DNA of 64,000 bases, from contig JACKEV010000009.1 of assembly GCA_020632795.1 (NCBI GenBank), positions 843,501-907,500 on the forward strand, in the 5' to 3' direction. The notes under the pieces are model-generated. The model was not told the DNA's origin and did no database searches. It worked only from the letters and a program-made list of their open reading frames with translations. Within the stretch, counting starts at the first letter, position 1. Each line of letters starts with the position of its first letter. Positions 1 through 8,870 of the stretch are shown here, piece by piece. The stretch comes from Alphaproteobacteria bacterium (lineage in GTDB: Bacteria > Myxococcota_A > UBA796 > CAJQPC01). A program made the position numbers and the translations under genes.

Positions 1-900
1 CGGGAGGCGATCGCGGCGAGCCTGGGCGTCTCCCTGCCTTCAACCTTCTTGATCGAGCACCCCACCGCCCGCGGCGTGGCCGAGGCGGTCGCCAACCGGC
101 TGCGGACAGAGGTCAACCCCGCCAGCGCCCGGCTGGTCCTGCAGCTCTCCCGAGGTACGGAGGGGCCGTCGATCTTCTTCATCCACCCGGCCGCAGGCGG
201 CGTCGAGCTGTACCTGCCGCTGGCCCGAGCCCTGGAGGGCGTCGCCACGGTGCGGGCCATCCGCGCCCCCGGGGTCGAGCCCGGGGAGACCCCCCTGGAG
301 CGCCTCGACGACCTCATCGAGCGCTACCTCCCCGAGATCCTGAGCGCTCAGCCCGCCGGGCCCTTCGCGCTCTGCGGCTACGCGGCCGGCGGCGTGCTGG
401 CCTGGGAGCTGGCCAACGAGCTGAGGGTGCAGGGCCACACGGTCGCCAGCCTCGTGCTGTTGGACCCGCTGCCGGCGGAGGAGGCCCGGCCGTGTCGGGG
501 GGTGGGCGCGGACGTGCTGCGGTTCTGCCAGGGCCTCCTGGAGGAGTTGGGCGCGCAGGCGGACTTCGGCGTGGCCGACGCGAGCCTCTGCGCGGAGGCC
601 GAGGCCTGGGAGGCCGTCGGGCGCTGGCTTGCACAGCACCGCTTCCCCATGAACGCCGCCGACCTGCGCCGCCGCTTCGACGTGCGGGTCGCCTTCGGCG
701 AGGCGCTCCGGGGCCACCAGCCCCAGCGGTTCCACGGGCGCGTGGTGCTCGTCCGCTCGGACGACGACGGGTGGGAACCGCGCGCGGACACGCTGACACG
801 TCACCCCCTGCCCGGGCGCCGCGTCGACCTGCTCCAGCGCAACGAGGCCCAGGTGGTGGAGCTCCTCAAAGCCGAGCTGCGCGCTCTGCCGGGAGCTTGA
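1..900 (+). CDS. C-terminal carrier protein-thioesterase end of a PKS/NRPS enzyme (partial; thioesterase looks inactive)
   Basis: The frame is open from base 1 to a TGA at 898-900, leaving 299 visible residues; the N-terminus lies outside the window. The first ~35 residues (LGVSLP, then EHPTARGVAEAV) look like the last helices of an acyl/peptidyl carrier domain. From about residue 55 the protein is a type I thioesterase: FFIHPAAGG supplies the oxyanion region, followed by the alpha/beta-hydrolase core. These domains normally release the finished product from the assembly line. The nucleophile elbow, normally G-x-S-x-G, reads G-Y-A-A-G-G, so an Ala codon (382-384) replaces the catalytic Ser. 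The usual C-terminal GxH is also not visible (the tail reads RNEAQVVELL). The aspartate after beta-6 (LLDP) is retained. Release may therefore be carried out by another enzyme, or the cluster may be decaying. Confidence 0.8.
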   Translation, partial: REAIAASLGVSLPSTFLIEHPTARGVAEAVANRLRTEVNPASARLVLQLSRGTEGPSIFFIHPAAGGVELYLPLARALEGVATVRAIRAPGVEPGETPLERLDDLIERYLPEILSAQPAGPFALCGYAAGGVLAWELANELRVQGHTVASLVLLDPLPAEEARPCRGVGADVLRFCQGLLEELGAQADFGVADASLCAEAEAWEAVGRWLAQHRFPMNAADLRRRFDVRVAFGEALRGHQPQRFHGRVVLVRSDDDGWEPRADTLTRHPLPGRRVDLLQRNEAQVVELLKAELRALPGA

Positions 901-1242
901 GCGCTCATACCGAACCGCGTTGAAGCCCGGATCGTCGCGCTGGCAGCGGGGGGGCGGCCATCTTCACGTCAATTCACCCCAAACCGCCGAGGTTGTGGAC
1001 GCGCACCCCCGGCCAGGAGTGGACGCCAAGACGCCGACATGGCGGCTGCTGGGGCGCGCAGCGCTTATCGCGACGAAATCCTTGGGTGGTAAACGAAGCC
1101 TCACCCATCTCTGAAGGAAGGGACCCCTCCAGTCGTCCCGACCGGGTCCCCTCCTTCGCTCGCCGTTGGCTCGCTGACCACCCCCCGGGGTCTCGCCCTA
1201 CGGGCGCCGGGCGACCAGTCCACGGTTCATGGAGGGTCCGTA
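901..1242. other. Intergenic gap of 342 bp with a hairpin
   Basis: No convincing gene is visible between the thioesterase stop and the convergent periplasmic-protein gene. Short open stretches here lack ribosome-binding sites and recognisable composition. The only structure seen is the inverted repeat at 1120-1150, listed separately. Confidence 0.5.
1120..1150. terminator. Candidate bidirectional hairpin
   Basis: GGGACCC at 1120-1126 and GGGTCCC at 1144-1150 can form a 7-bp stem with a 17-nt loop between two convergent genes. Flanking purine (GAAGGAA) and pyrimidine (CTCCTTC) runs add imperfect pairing. There is no T-run, so intrinsic termination is uncertain. Confidence 0.3.
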
Positions 1243-1800
1243 TCAGCTGCGGCAGTCGGTCCCGTTGTTCGACGTCGACGGCCGGTGCACGTAGGTCACG
1301 TCCGCGGCCACGCGCTTCTTCGCCTTGGCCTGGAAGGACACCGCCAGCTCATGCACGTTGCCGTCCTCCCAGATGTCGTGGTCCTGGCTCTTGCTGGGGG
1401 GCCGGACCACCTCGACGGCCTCCAGCTGCAGGCCGCTGAGGTCCACGGTGCCGATGCTGTTGTCGACGCTTCCCTGGAACAGCGTCGCGGTCACCGGCCC
1501 CTCCGGGTTGCAGGAGAAGCCCATGGACGGGCTCTCCTCGAAGGTGCAGGCCGCTGGGGGGAGGGTGAAGGCCAGGCCGGTGGGGCCCTCCTGGCGCGCG
1601 ACGCCGAAGCGCTGGCCCTCGTCGGTCCACCAGGCGCGGGTGACCTCGACCTCCACGCCCGCGTCGCCGTGGGTCACCTTGAGGCCGTTGGCGGCGTAGC
1701 CCTGGACCTCGTCGCACTGCAGCGTGGGCGGCGCGTCGTCGGCGTGGGCCGGTGCCACCAGGAGGATGAGGGCGGCGAGGGCGAGGGGGAACCTGGACAC
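1243..1800 (-). CDS. Periplasmic protein of unknown function
   Basis: 185 residues. A GTG start at 1800 is chosen because a TGGAG Shine-Dalgarno lies six bases upstream and because the protein then begins with a clean signal peptide: basic SRF, a hydrophobic LALAALILLV core, and APAHA before the mature DDAPP. The mature part is about 160 residues with four cysteines (LQC, AAC, FSC and TDC) that could form two disulfides, and alternating hydrophobic beta-type sequence. I recognise no family. It is convergent with the thioesterase gene, and its start faces the divergent peptidase gene at 1854, so the two may share a 53-bp promoter region. Confidence 0.65.
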   Translation of the reverse strand: MSRFPLALAALILLVAPAHADDAPPTLQCDEVQGYAANGLKVTHGDAGVEVEVTRAWWTDEGQRFGVARQEGPTGLAFTLPPAACTFEESPSMGFSCNPEGPVTATLFQGSVDNSIGTVDLSGLQLEAVEVVRPPSKSQDHDIWEDGNVHELAVSFQAKAKKRVAADVTYVHRPSTSNNGTDCRS

Positions 1801-1853
1801 GGGCACTCCAGCGGCGAAGGGGACCACCCTGCAACGCGTCGGGCGGCGAGGGT

Positions 1854-3530
1854 ATGCTCCCTCGCGGCCGGGTCGCCGCCCGTGGTAGAGATCGCCGTGA
1901 GGAGCCCCGCATCCGACCCGCAACGCGCCGAAATCTGACGATCCTCGCGGGGCTGCTGCTGGCCGGCTGCCGCGGCGAGGTCGAGGCCATGGGCGAGGGG
2001 CCGCCGCCGCCCGGGACCCGGGGGCTGGCCGACTACCACGTCCACCAGTTCGCCAGCGAGTCCCTGGGCGGTCGCTGGCTGTGGGGCGAGCCCGATGGCC
2101 CGCCCGCCGAGGCCCTGGCCCCCTGCAGCGGCCGGGGCATCGACCACGGCTTCCTGGCCAGCAGCGAGGGCCCCTTCCTGAACCTCGGGCGCCACGACGC
2201 GCGGGGCCATCCCGACTACGAGGGCTGGCCGCGCTGGGACAGCCTGAGCCACCAGCAGGTTCACGCCGGCTGGCTGAAGGAGGCCCACGCCCAGGGCCTG
2301 GACCTGATGATCCTCTCGGCGATGGACCAGAGCGACTTCTGCGCGCTGATGCCCGACCGGCTGCGGGACCGGCCCTGCGACGACTTCGCCTCGGTGAAGC
2401 GGCAGATCGCGCTGGCTCGGGCGTTCGAGCGCCGCCACGCCGACTGGTACGACGTCGTGGAGAGCCCGGCGGAGGCCCGCGCGGCCATCGCCGAGGGGCG
2501 GCTGGCGGTGGTGCTGGCGGTGGAGGCCGGCGACGTCTTTGACGGGGCGGACGACCCCCTCGCGCGGCTGGCCGAGCTGCACGCGCTGGGGGTGCGCGTC
2601 CTCCAGCCGGTTCACGAGACCGACAACCGCTTCGCCGGCGCGGCCTGGCACTCGCCGCCGCTGTGGGCCCTGGAGACCAGCCACTTCCGCCGGCACCCCG
2701 AGGAGCGCGAGGCGCAGCGGCGCCTGGAGCGCGAGGACGGCTGCCACCGCAACGGGAGCTGCCCGGCCCACACCGCCGACGTCGCCGGCTTCGTGCTCGA
2801 CGAGGCCGGGCTCAACCGGCGGGGCCTCACCGCCCTGGGGGAGGCCCTGATCGGCGCGATGATGGACCTCGGCATGATCGTCGACGTCGCGCACCTCTCC
2901 GAGCGCTCCATCGCCGACGCCCACCGCATGGCCCGGGCGCGGTCCTGGTACCCGCTGTTCGTGTCCCATGCCCACTTCCGGGACCTGGAGCCGGACGAGG
3001 TGGGGGAGTGGTCCTACGGCCTGGGGGTCTACCAGCAGGTGCTGGAGACCGGCGGGGTGGTGGGGGTGCGCAGCTCGGCCTCGGTCACCCGCACCTACAC
3101 CGGTTCCGGGGTGGCCAACGACTGCGCCGGCTCCTCGAAGTCCTTCGCCCAGCGCCTGGCCTTCGTGTCCCGGGAGCTGGGCCTGGGGGTGGGCTTCGCC
3201 TCGGACTTCGGTGGCCTGGCCACCAACCTCGCCCCGCGCTTCGGGGCCGAGGCCTGCGCCGACGCCAGCGGGGGCCGTCGCCGCCGCCAGGCCGAGGCCC
3301 AGACCGGCCGCACCGGCCTGCGCATCGACCAGCGCGGCTGGGGCCACATCGGGCAGGTGGGCGAGGTGATGCAGGAGCTGCGGCAGATCGGCGCCGACAC
3401 CGCCCCCCTGGCCCAGGGCGCCGAGGTCTTCCTGCGCATGTGGGAGCGGGTGGAGGACCCCGGGCGCCGACGGGTGCTCAGGACCTTCGACCCGGACGCG
3501 GCGCGGGCGACGCTCACCGATCCGGGGTAG
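1854..3530 (+). CDS. Membrane dipeptidase-like (peptidase M19-type) lipoprotein
   Basis: 558 residues from ATG 1854, a long basic N-terminus. TRRNLTILAGLLLAGC resembles a twin-arginine signal ending in a lipobox, so the product is probably an exported lipoprotein. Metal-site-like motifs follow the order expected for renal-dipeptidase/amidohydrolase folds: DYHVHQFA (~59), VLAVEAGDVFDG (~223), a VDVAHLS segment (~343), FVSHAHF (~369) and GFASDFGG (~447). Family members hydrolyse dipeptides or beta-lactam-like amides using two zinc ions. It is longer than typical M19 enzymes (350-420 residues) because of inserts, including a Cys-containing EDGCHRNGSC loop. The M19 assignment rests on motif spacing seen by eye; another amidohydrolase-like family remains possible. 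Its stop abuts the convergent metal-hydrolase gene with a single base between. Confidence 0.65.
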   Translation: MLPRGRVAARGRDRREEPRIRPATRRNLTILAGLLLAGCRGEVEAMGEGPPPPGTRGLADYHVHQFASESLGGRWLWGEPDGPPAEALAPCSGRGIDHGFLASSEGPFLNLGRHDARGHPDYEGWPRWDSLSHQQVHAGWLKEAHAQGLDLMILSAMDQSDFCALMPDRLRDRPCDDFASVKRQIALARAFERRHADWYDVVESPAEARAAIAEGRLAVVLAVEAGDVFDGADDPLARLAELHALGVRVLQPVHETDNRFAGAAWHSPPLWALETSHFRRHPEEREAQRRLEREDGCHRNGSCPAHTADVAGFVLDEAGLNRRGLTALGEALIGAMMDLGMIVDVAHLSERSIADAHRMARARSWYPLFVSHAHFRDLEPDEVGEWSYGLGVYQQVLETGGVVGVRSSASVTRTYTGSGVANDCAGSSKSFAQRLAFVSRELGLGVGFASDFGGLATNLAPRFGAEACADASGGRRRRQAEAQTGRTGLRIDQRGWGHIGQVGEVMQELRQIGADTAPLAQGAEVFLRMWERVEDPGRRRVLRTFDPDAARATLTDPG

Positions 3531-3531
3531 C

Positions 3532-4344
3532 TCAGCCCCCGCCGGCCGCCGCGAGCCGGGGCTCCAGCCGCGCCAGCGTCTCGGCGATGAGCGCGCTGTG
3601 GTCGATCTGATCGGGATCGTAGGAGGGCGAGAGGTAGGGGCGGGCGTAGCGCGCCGCGAGCTGCCAGAGGGTCGCGTGGCCCGCCGCGAGCCATGCGGCG
3701 CGGTCCTGCCGGCGCCGGGCGGCGCTGAAGCCCGGGTCCTGCCGGAGCAGGACGAGGGCGGTGTGGATCAGGGGTAGCCACATCAGCAGGGACGCGAGCA
3801 CCAGCCCGAGCTGGCGGTGCCACCACGGCGCGCCGAGCGCCTGGTAGAGCCGAAAGGCGACGGCCTTGTGCTCCAGCTCCTCGACCCCGTGCCACTCCCA
3901 GAGGTCGCGGTGCTCGGGCTCGGCGCCGTCCATCACCCGGTCCCGGAGCACGAGGTCCCCGAGGGAGGCGAAGTTGTGCTCCAGCGCCACCACGATGGAG
4001 AGCTGGAGCCGAGGGCGGCAGCGGCGCTCCACCCACCGCAGCAGCCGCTCCTGCCGCGCGACGCAGGGTTCGAAGCGGAGGCCCTGGGCGGCCAGCGCGG
4101 CGTCGAAGCGGCGGTGGATGCGGCTGTGCTGGCTCTCCTGGCCGCAGAAGCCCCGCAGCGTGGCGTCCATCGCGGGCACCCGACCCCGAAGGCGGCGGAT
4201 GACTCGGACGCCGAAGCGCTCCATCGGGCCGATGACGATGCCGGCGGCGTCGAAGAAGCGGCTGACGGTGACGTTGCCGTTCAGCCAGGCGCGGGGCGCG
4301 GCGGTCGGGGGGCGCACGTCGGGCTTGCGGACGGTGAGGGACAT
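3532..4344 (-). CDS. Predicted metal-dependent hydrolase (PF10118-like, ferritin-like carboxylate/His motifs)
   Basis: 270 residues, ATG at 4344. Spaced Glu/His pairs are typical of the uncharacterised metal-dependent hydrolase family PF10118: CGQESQHSRIHRRF (~88), ALEHNFASLGD (~143), and WHGVEELEHKAVAF (~174). These helices would build a di-metal site like those of diiron proteins. A hydrophobic segment near residue 205 (ASLLMWLPLIHTALVLL) suggests membrane association. The enzyme's reaction is unknown. It is divergent from the cupin gene across a 150-bp region that probably holds both promoters. N-terminal 20 residues are low-complexity and likely disordered. Confidence 0.75.
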   Translation of the reverse strand: MSLTVRKPDVRPPTAAPRAWLNGNVTVSRFFDAAGIVIGPMERFGVRVIRRLRGRVPAMDATLRGFCGQESQHSRIHRRFDAALAAQGLRFEPCVARQERLLRWVERRCRPRLQLSIVVALEHNFASLGDLVLRDRVMDGAEPEHRDLWEWHGVEELEHKAVAFRLYQALGAPWWHRQLGLVLASLLMWLPLIHTALVLLRQDPGFSAARRRQDRAAWLAAGHATLWQLAARYARPYLSPSYDPDQIDHSALIAETLARLEPRLAAAGGG

Positions 4345-4494
4345 GGGGGCTCCAGCATCGGGCGGCGGGCGCGGCGGCCCGTCCAGGTAGACCTTACTCG
4401 GCTGGAGCGCGGCAGAGGTGCGCCTGTAAGGGCGCCAAATCGGGTCTGGGGCAGGGCCATGCCAGCATGATGCTCCCCACCCCACGGAGCAGGC

Positions 4495-5079
4495 ATGACA
4501 GACCCCGCGATGGGACCTTGTCCATCCCAGCCCTTCCAGGTCGACGCCGGGACCTCGGGCACGCTCACGGTGCTCGAGCGCGGCGGGCTGGCCCGCCCCT
4601 CGCGGCTGCGCATGACCCTGCCCGCCGGCTACGGCCACCCGGTCACCCAGCGTCACCCCCACCAGACCGAGCACATCCGCGTCCTCCGCGGCGTGATGCA
4701 CGTCAACGTGGGCGGGGTCGAGCGGCGCCTGGGCCCCGGCGACACGGTGCTCATCCCCGCCGGGGCGTGGCACCGGTCGCGGACCCCCAGCGACTCGCCG
4801 GTGGAGATGGAGGTGGTGTTGACGCCGGGCATGGGCATCGACGAGATGTTCGGCCGCATGTTCACCGCCAAGCGGGGCACCCGGGGGCTCCGTCAGAGCC
4901 TCTCGATGCTGAACGTGCTCATGGCCTTCCCCGCCAACGTGCGCTTCCGCGGCCCGCTGCACGGGCTGTTCCGCCTGGTGGTCGGGCTGGGCCGCCGGTT
5001 CAGGCTGCTGGGGCCGATCCCCGAGATCGTCGTGTCGCCCGTGGCCCAGCGCCAGGCCGCCGCGGGGGGTGCGCCGTGA
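4495..5079 (+). CDS. Cupin-domain protein
   Basis: 194 residues, ATG 4495 preceded by GGAGC. Residues ~40-110 form a single cupin barrel: the first motif is read in RHPHQTEHIRVLRGVMHVNVGG (given here in parts: HPHQTEH then VLRGVMHV) and the second in PGDTVLIPAGAWHRSR. His residues in HPHQTEH and WHR would hold the metal. The C-terminal ~80 residues (MFTAKRGTRG onwards) are helical with hydrophobic patches and resemble the tail found in cupins paired with membrane partners. The stop TGA overlaps the GTG start of the next gene (GTGA at 5076-5079), so the two are translationally coupled. Substrate unknown. Confidence 0.8.
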   Translation: MTDPAMGPCPSQPFQVDAGTSGTLTVLERGGLARPSRLRMTLPAGYGHPVTQRHPHQTEHIRVLRGVMHVNVGGVERRLGPGDTVLIPAGAWHRSRTPSDSPVEMEVVLTPGMGIDEMFGRMFTAKRGTRGLRQSLSMLNVLMAFPANVRFRGPLHGLFRLVVGLGRRFRLLGPIPEIVVSPVAQRQAAAGGAP

Positions 5080-5933
5080 ACCGGGCCCTCGCGCTGTCCT
5101 ATGGCGTCGCCTGCCACGGGCTCTTCCTGGCCGGCTGCGGGATCATGAACCTCAACCTGTTCTTCGGGATGCAGCTCGGGGTCGGCCCGACGGGGGCCTG
5201 GGCCGTGCCGTGGAACGCCCTGCTCATCGCCCAGTTCGTGGTCCTGCACTCCTGGCTCCTGTCCGGGGCGGGCAAGCGGGCCCTGCGCGCGCTGGTCCCC
5301 GCCCGGCTGGGCGGCCTGCTCGACACCACGGTCTTCGCCGCCCTGTCCTCGGCCCAGGTGGGGCTCCTCTTCGGGCTGTGGGCGCCGCTGCCCCTGCCCC
5401 ACGTCGCCCTGTCCGGCGCGGCCTGGGCGGCGTCCGCGGTGGCCTTCGCCCTCGGCGGCGGCTTCCTGTTCGTGGCCCTGTGGGAGGCCAGCCTCGGCGT
5501 CCACCTGGGCTACACCGGCTGGACGGCGCTGTGGCGCGGGGATCGACCCCGCTACCCCCGGACCTTCGCCTCGACGGGGCTGCACGGGCGCATCCGGCAC
5601 CCCATCTACGTCGGCTTCATCCTGGTGATGTGGCTCGGGCCGGTCTGGAGCGTCGACAAGCTGCTGCTCGCGGTCCCGCTCACCGCGTACTGCCTGATGG
5701 GTCCCCGGCGCAAGGAGGCCCGCTACCTCGCCCGTCATGGCGCCGCCTACCGCGCGTACATGGCGCGGACGCCGGCCTTCCTGCCCTGGCCCGCCCAGCG
5801 GCCCGAGGTCCCGAGGATCCCCACACCATCGGCATCATGGAAGAGGATGACCCCGCCCGCGCGGCCGGCGATGCGCTGGCGGCCGGGCCGGGCGGTGGCG
5901 ACGGTCAGCAGCGCGGCGACCCCGCCCCGGTAG
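5076..5933 (+). CDS. Isoprenylcysteine-methyltransferase/NnrU-like membrane protein
   Basis: 285 residues from a GTG overlapping the cupin stop. Five to six hydrophobic helices fill residues ~5-210. The signature of the isoprenylcysteine carboxyl methyltransferase/phospholipid methyltransferase superfamily is present: LHGRIRHPIYVGFILVMW (~168-185), the R-x-RHP-x-Y-x-G motif that lies against the S-adenosylmethionine site, followed by EARYLARHGAAYRAYMART. This argues for methyl transfer to a lipid or membrane-linked substrate, in keeping with a coupled cupin partner. The last ~45 residues (after LPWP) are Pro/Arg-rich, unlike the family, and overlap the convergent TPR gene by 29 bases; the true stop may reflect decay of an earlier terminator. 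Confidence 0.75.
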   Translation: MNRALALSYGVACHGLFLAGCGIMNLNLFFGMQLGVGPTGAWAVPWNALLIAQFVVLHSWLLSGAGKRALRALVPARLGGLLDTTVFAALSSAQVGLLFGLWAPLPLPHVALSGAAWAASAVAFALGGGFLFVALWEASLGVHLGYTGWTALWRGDRPRYPRTFASTGLHGRIRHPIYVGFILVMWLGPVWSVDKLLLAVPLTAYCLMGPRRKEARYLARHGAAYRAYMARTPAFLPWPAQRPEVPRIPTPSASWKRMTPPARPAMRWRPGRAVATVSSAATPPR

Positions 5934-6990
5934 CGAGGCGCGCCCGCCGCGCGGCGACCTCCTCGGTGAAGCGTCGGTCGCGGGTGGACCCGTTCATGGT
6001 GACGGCCAGCGGCGCGATGGCGTCGAGCAGGGCGCGGGCGCGGGGGTGGTCGCGGCGGTCCAGGGCGACGTCGAGGGCGTCGCGGTGGGCGCGGTAGCGG
6101 GGGCGGTCGCCGAGGGGCTCGGCGAGGCGGAGGCGGCGCTCGGCGGCCGCGTGGGCCTCCTCCAACGCCCCGGTCGCCCGCAGCGCGGCGACCAGGGCCG
6201 CCAGGGCGTCTCCCACCGCGCTCGGGCCCGCGCCCTCGGCGAGGGTGAGGGCGCGTCGGGCGAACCGAAGGGCCGAGGGGAGGTCGCCGCGGTCCAGGCA
6301 GACCCGGCTGAGGCCCCCCAGAGCGGCCCGGCGGGCGGAGGCCCCGGCGCGCGGGTCGTCGCGCACCTGCCGGTGCAGCGCCTCGGCCTCGTCCAGCCGG
6401 CTGAGCGCGCGCAGCACCTCGGCGTGGACGTGGCGCAGGGTGGAGCGGGGGAAGCCCGGGCTCTTCGGGTGGCGCGACCGGAGGGCGAGCGCCCGCGTCG
6501 AGGGGCCCAGCGCCTCCTCGGGGCGGCCGAGCTGGAGCAGCAGCGCGGCCCGCGAGGCGTCGAGGCTGTCCCTCCACGCCAGCCGACCGGTCTCGCGCAG
6601 CCGGGCCTCGCCCGCGTCGAGCACCCCGAAGAGGTCCTCCAGGGCGATGGGGGGCAGCTCCCGGGCGCAGGAGACCCAGCGCAGCGTCGCCTGGAGCAGG
6701 ATGATGGAGGGCCCGGCCTCGCGCAGCGTCGACCAGGCGTGCGGGCGCCGGGAGAGATCGAGCAGCCAGGTGTCGTGGGCCAGGGCGGCGTCGGCCTGCC
6801 CGAGCCGCCAGAGGGCGTCAGCCCGCCGCGCCGCCGCCTGGAGCTGGAGGGTGAGCAGCGCCGGATCGGCGCGGGCCGCGTCGAGGGCGCGCCCGGCCAG
6901 CCGCGCCCGCTCGAACGCGCGCCCCTCGGCGTGGAGGAGGTCGGTCTCCTGAAGCAGGCGGGCGATGACGTCGCGGTCGCGCAGGGCCAT
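5905..6990 (-). CDS. TPR-repeat protein, distal gene of the N-ATPase operon
   Basis: 361 residues. The ATG at 6990 overlaps the Hsp90-like gene's stop as TGATG, indicating translational coupling. The protein is almost entirely amphipathic helices with tetratricopeptide-type periodicity (for example LQAAARRADALWRLGQADAAL, ~51-71 split here as LQAAARRADALWRL and GQADAAL; and the A-x-S-A-R-x-A-A-L-G-G-L repeat near 235). TPR domains bind partner proteins, and Hsp90 chaperones commonly work with TPR co-chaperones, so pairing with the upstream Hsp90-like gene is suggestive. No catalytic motif is seen. A partner role for the ATPase or the chaperone is inference from position only. Confidence 0.75.
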   Translation of the reverse strand: MALRDRDVIARLLQETDLLHAEGRAFERARLAGRALDAARADPALLTLQLQAAARRADALWRLGQADAALAHDTWLLDLSRRPHAWSTLREAGPSIILLQATLRWVSCARELPPIALEDLFGVLDAGEARLRETGRLAWRDSLDASRAALLLQLGRPEEALGPSTRALALRSRHPKSPGFPRSTLRHVHAEVLRALSRLDEAEALHRQVRDDPRAGASARRAALGGLSRVCLDRGDLPSALRFARRALTLAEGAGPSAVGDALAALVAALRATGALEEAHAAAERRLRLAEPLGDRPRYRAHRDALDVALDRRDHPRARALLDAIAPLAVTMNGSTRDRRFTEEVAARRARLATGAGSPRC

Positions 6991-8870
6991 CAGGGGTCGG
7001 CGTCCGGCGGGCTGTCCAGGCGGAGCAGCAGGCCGAGGATCCGCTCCAGTCGAGCGGCCGCCTGCTTGAGGTCCCAGACGCCCAGGTCCGGGTCGTCGAG
7101 CCGCCAGGCGTAGTCGTACAGCGCCGTGAGGGCGCCCACGGTCACGTCGTCGGTGAGGCGCCTGCGCTGGAGCAGGGCCTGGACGCCGGGGTTGGAGGCG
7201 TTGAGGTAGAGGGTCGGCGGCGGGCGACGCTGCAGGTGCAGGCCCTGCACGGCGCGCCGCAGGTAGAGCGGCGTGGACAGGTCGCTGAAGACGGCCTTGA
7301 GGTGCCGGTGGGTCCGCGTGCGCGGGGGCTCGTAGCGGAGCGCGGGGAGCGTGGGGTCCGGGAAGCAGCGGACCTGGAGCGTGCAGTCGGGGTCGTCGAC
7401 CGCCTGTCTGAACGCAGCCTCCAGCCGACGGGCGCGGACGGCGTCCGCCTTGGAGAGCGGCTCCAGCAGGGCCTCGGCGTCGCTCAGGTCGACGCGCTGG
7501 AGGCGCATCCTGTCCGGCCAGCGCGCCGCGCACAGCGCCAGGAACCGCTCGGTCAGCGGGTCCGTGCAGGTGAAGGCGTCGGCCCCGGGGGGGCGCCGGA
7601 GCGCCAGCCGCTGCGCCGGGGAGCCGGGGTCGGTGAGGCAGAGGAGGACGCGCCGCCCCGCCTCGTCGGCCGGGCCCGCCTCCAGCAGGGCGTCGGACAC
7701 GCTGCGCCGGCCCCGGAGGCTCTCCAGCGGGATGTCCAGGGCGACCTCGGCGATGAAGGCCTCCTGCTCGGGGCTGCTCCGGTCCAGGCAGGCGGCCATG
7801 AGGGGCCGGGCGTGGAGGCGCAGCGCGTCCTTGAAGCGCGCCGGGTCCTCGCGGGCGAGGTCGCGCAGGGCCGCCAGGAGGCAGCGCCCGAGCGCCTCGG
7901 CCAGGGCCTCGGTCGCCTCGTCGAACACCACGCCGTCGCGCGCGGCGGTGGGCGTGAGGCCGTCGCACGCGATGACGCCGTGGACGAACGAGGCCCAGGT
8001 CGGCAGGAGGTCGACGAGGCCCGAGGCGAGGTGCTGCCGGCGCCAGATGACGTCGAAGGTGCCTTGATCCAGGCCCTTGGACGGGCGCGGCCCCGGGATG
8101 GCCAGCACCCCCTGGACCCGCGCGCGCGTCGTCCAGGCCAGGGGCTCGTCCACCGGGATGACCAGCAGGTCGTCCTGCCTCGGCGAGCGGGCCGCCCAGG
8201 CCTGGCGCGCGGCGTCGGCGCGCTCCGGCCCGGTCAGGTCGTCCCGGCGCCACGGGGCGTGCACGGTGTTGACGGGCGCGGCGGCGCCCTGGACGTGGAC
8301 GGGCACGCCGATGAAGTCGGCGTAGCGGCGCACCTGCGCCCCGAGGCCCTCGCCGTCCACGCGGGCGTCGTCCCGGAGGTGGAGGGTGACCCGGGTGCCG
8401 AGGGCCTCGCGGGTGCCCGGGGCGAGGTCGTAGGTGCTGTCGCCCCGGCACGACCACCGAATGGGCGGGGCGCCCGGCGCCCGGCTCTCGATGACCACCC
8501 GGTCGGCGACCTGGAAGGCGCAGAGCAGGGCGAGGCCGGCGTCGTCGAGGCGGGTTTCGGGGCCATCGTCCTCGGGCTCGTCCGCGCTGGCGGGGCCCAG
8601 GGTGCCGAGGGCGGCGTGGGCCTCCGCCTCGGTGAGGCCGCAGCCGTCGTCGGAGACGGTGAGGTGGTCGCCGTTCGCGGCCAGGAGCACGTCGATCCGA
8701 CCGACGGGCGGGGGCTCGCCGCGGGCCTCGGCCAGCGCCCGGCGGCGCTCGATGGCCCCTTGGGCGAGCCGGATCAGCTCGCGCAGGCAGCGCTCCGGCT
8801 CGGCCTGGAGCTGCCGGCCGAGCAGGGTCAGGAGCCCTGGGCGCTGGAGCCGGATGGGATGGGTCGTCAT
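6990..8870 (-). CDS. Hsp90/HtpG-like chaperone protein with a degenerate ATP site
   Basis: 626 residues, the usual HtpG length. ATG 8870 overlaps the atpG stop as ATGA. The N-terminal GHKL domain is recognisable: LRELIRLAQGAI (~22), SDDGCGLTEAEA (~69), then CAFQVADRVVIESR (~112), equivalent to the Hsp90 FIVADKV strand. The middle domain shows VRRYADFIGVPVHV and SFVHGVIACDGL (HtpG FVRGVVDSxDL). The C-terminal domain includes LYLNASNPGV. The catalytic Glu of ELI and the Asp of DDG are kept. However, the Mg-coordinating Asn of ELISNASDA is Leu here, and the glycine lid GQFGVGFYS is replaced by DDAGLALLCAF. ATP binding or cycling is therefore probably altered. Its place inside the ATPase operon suggests a dedicated role in assembling or guarding that complex; this is inference. 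Confidence 0.85.
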   Translation of the reverse strand: MTTHPIRLQRPGLLTLLGRQLQAEPERCLRELIRLAQGAIERRRALAEARGEPPPVGRIDVLLAANGDHLTVSDDGCGLTEAEAHAALGTLGPASADEPEDDGPETRLDDAGLALLCAFQVADRVVIESRAPGAPPIRWSCRGDSTYDLAPGTREALGTRVTLHLRDDARVDGEGLGAQVRRYADFIGVPVHVQGAAAPVNTVHAPWRRDDLTGPERADAARQAWAARSPRQDDLLVIPVDEPLAWTTRARVQGVLAIPGPRPSKGLDQGTFDVIWRRQHLASGLVDLLPTWASFVHGVIACDGLTPTAARDGVVFDEATEALAEALGRCLLAALRDLAREDPARFKDALRLHARPLMAACLDRSSPEQEAFIAEVALDIPLESLRGRRSVSDALLEAGPADEAGRRVLLCLTDPGSPAQRLALRRPPGADAFTCTDPLTERFLALCAARWPDRMRLQRVDLSDAEALLEPLSKADAVRARRLEAAFRQAVDDPDCTLQVRCFPDPTLPALRYEPPRTRTHRHLKAVFSDLSTPLYLRRAVQGLHLQRRPPPTLYLNASNPGVQALLQRRRLTDDVTVGALTALYDYAWRLDDPDLGVWDLKQAAARLERILGLLLRLDSPPDADP

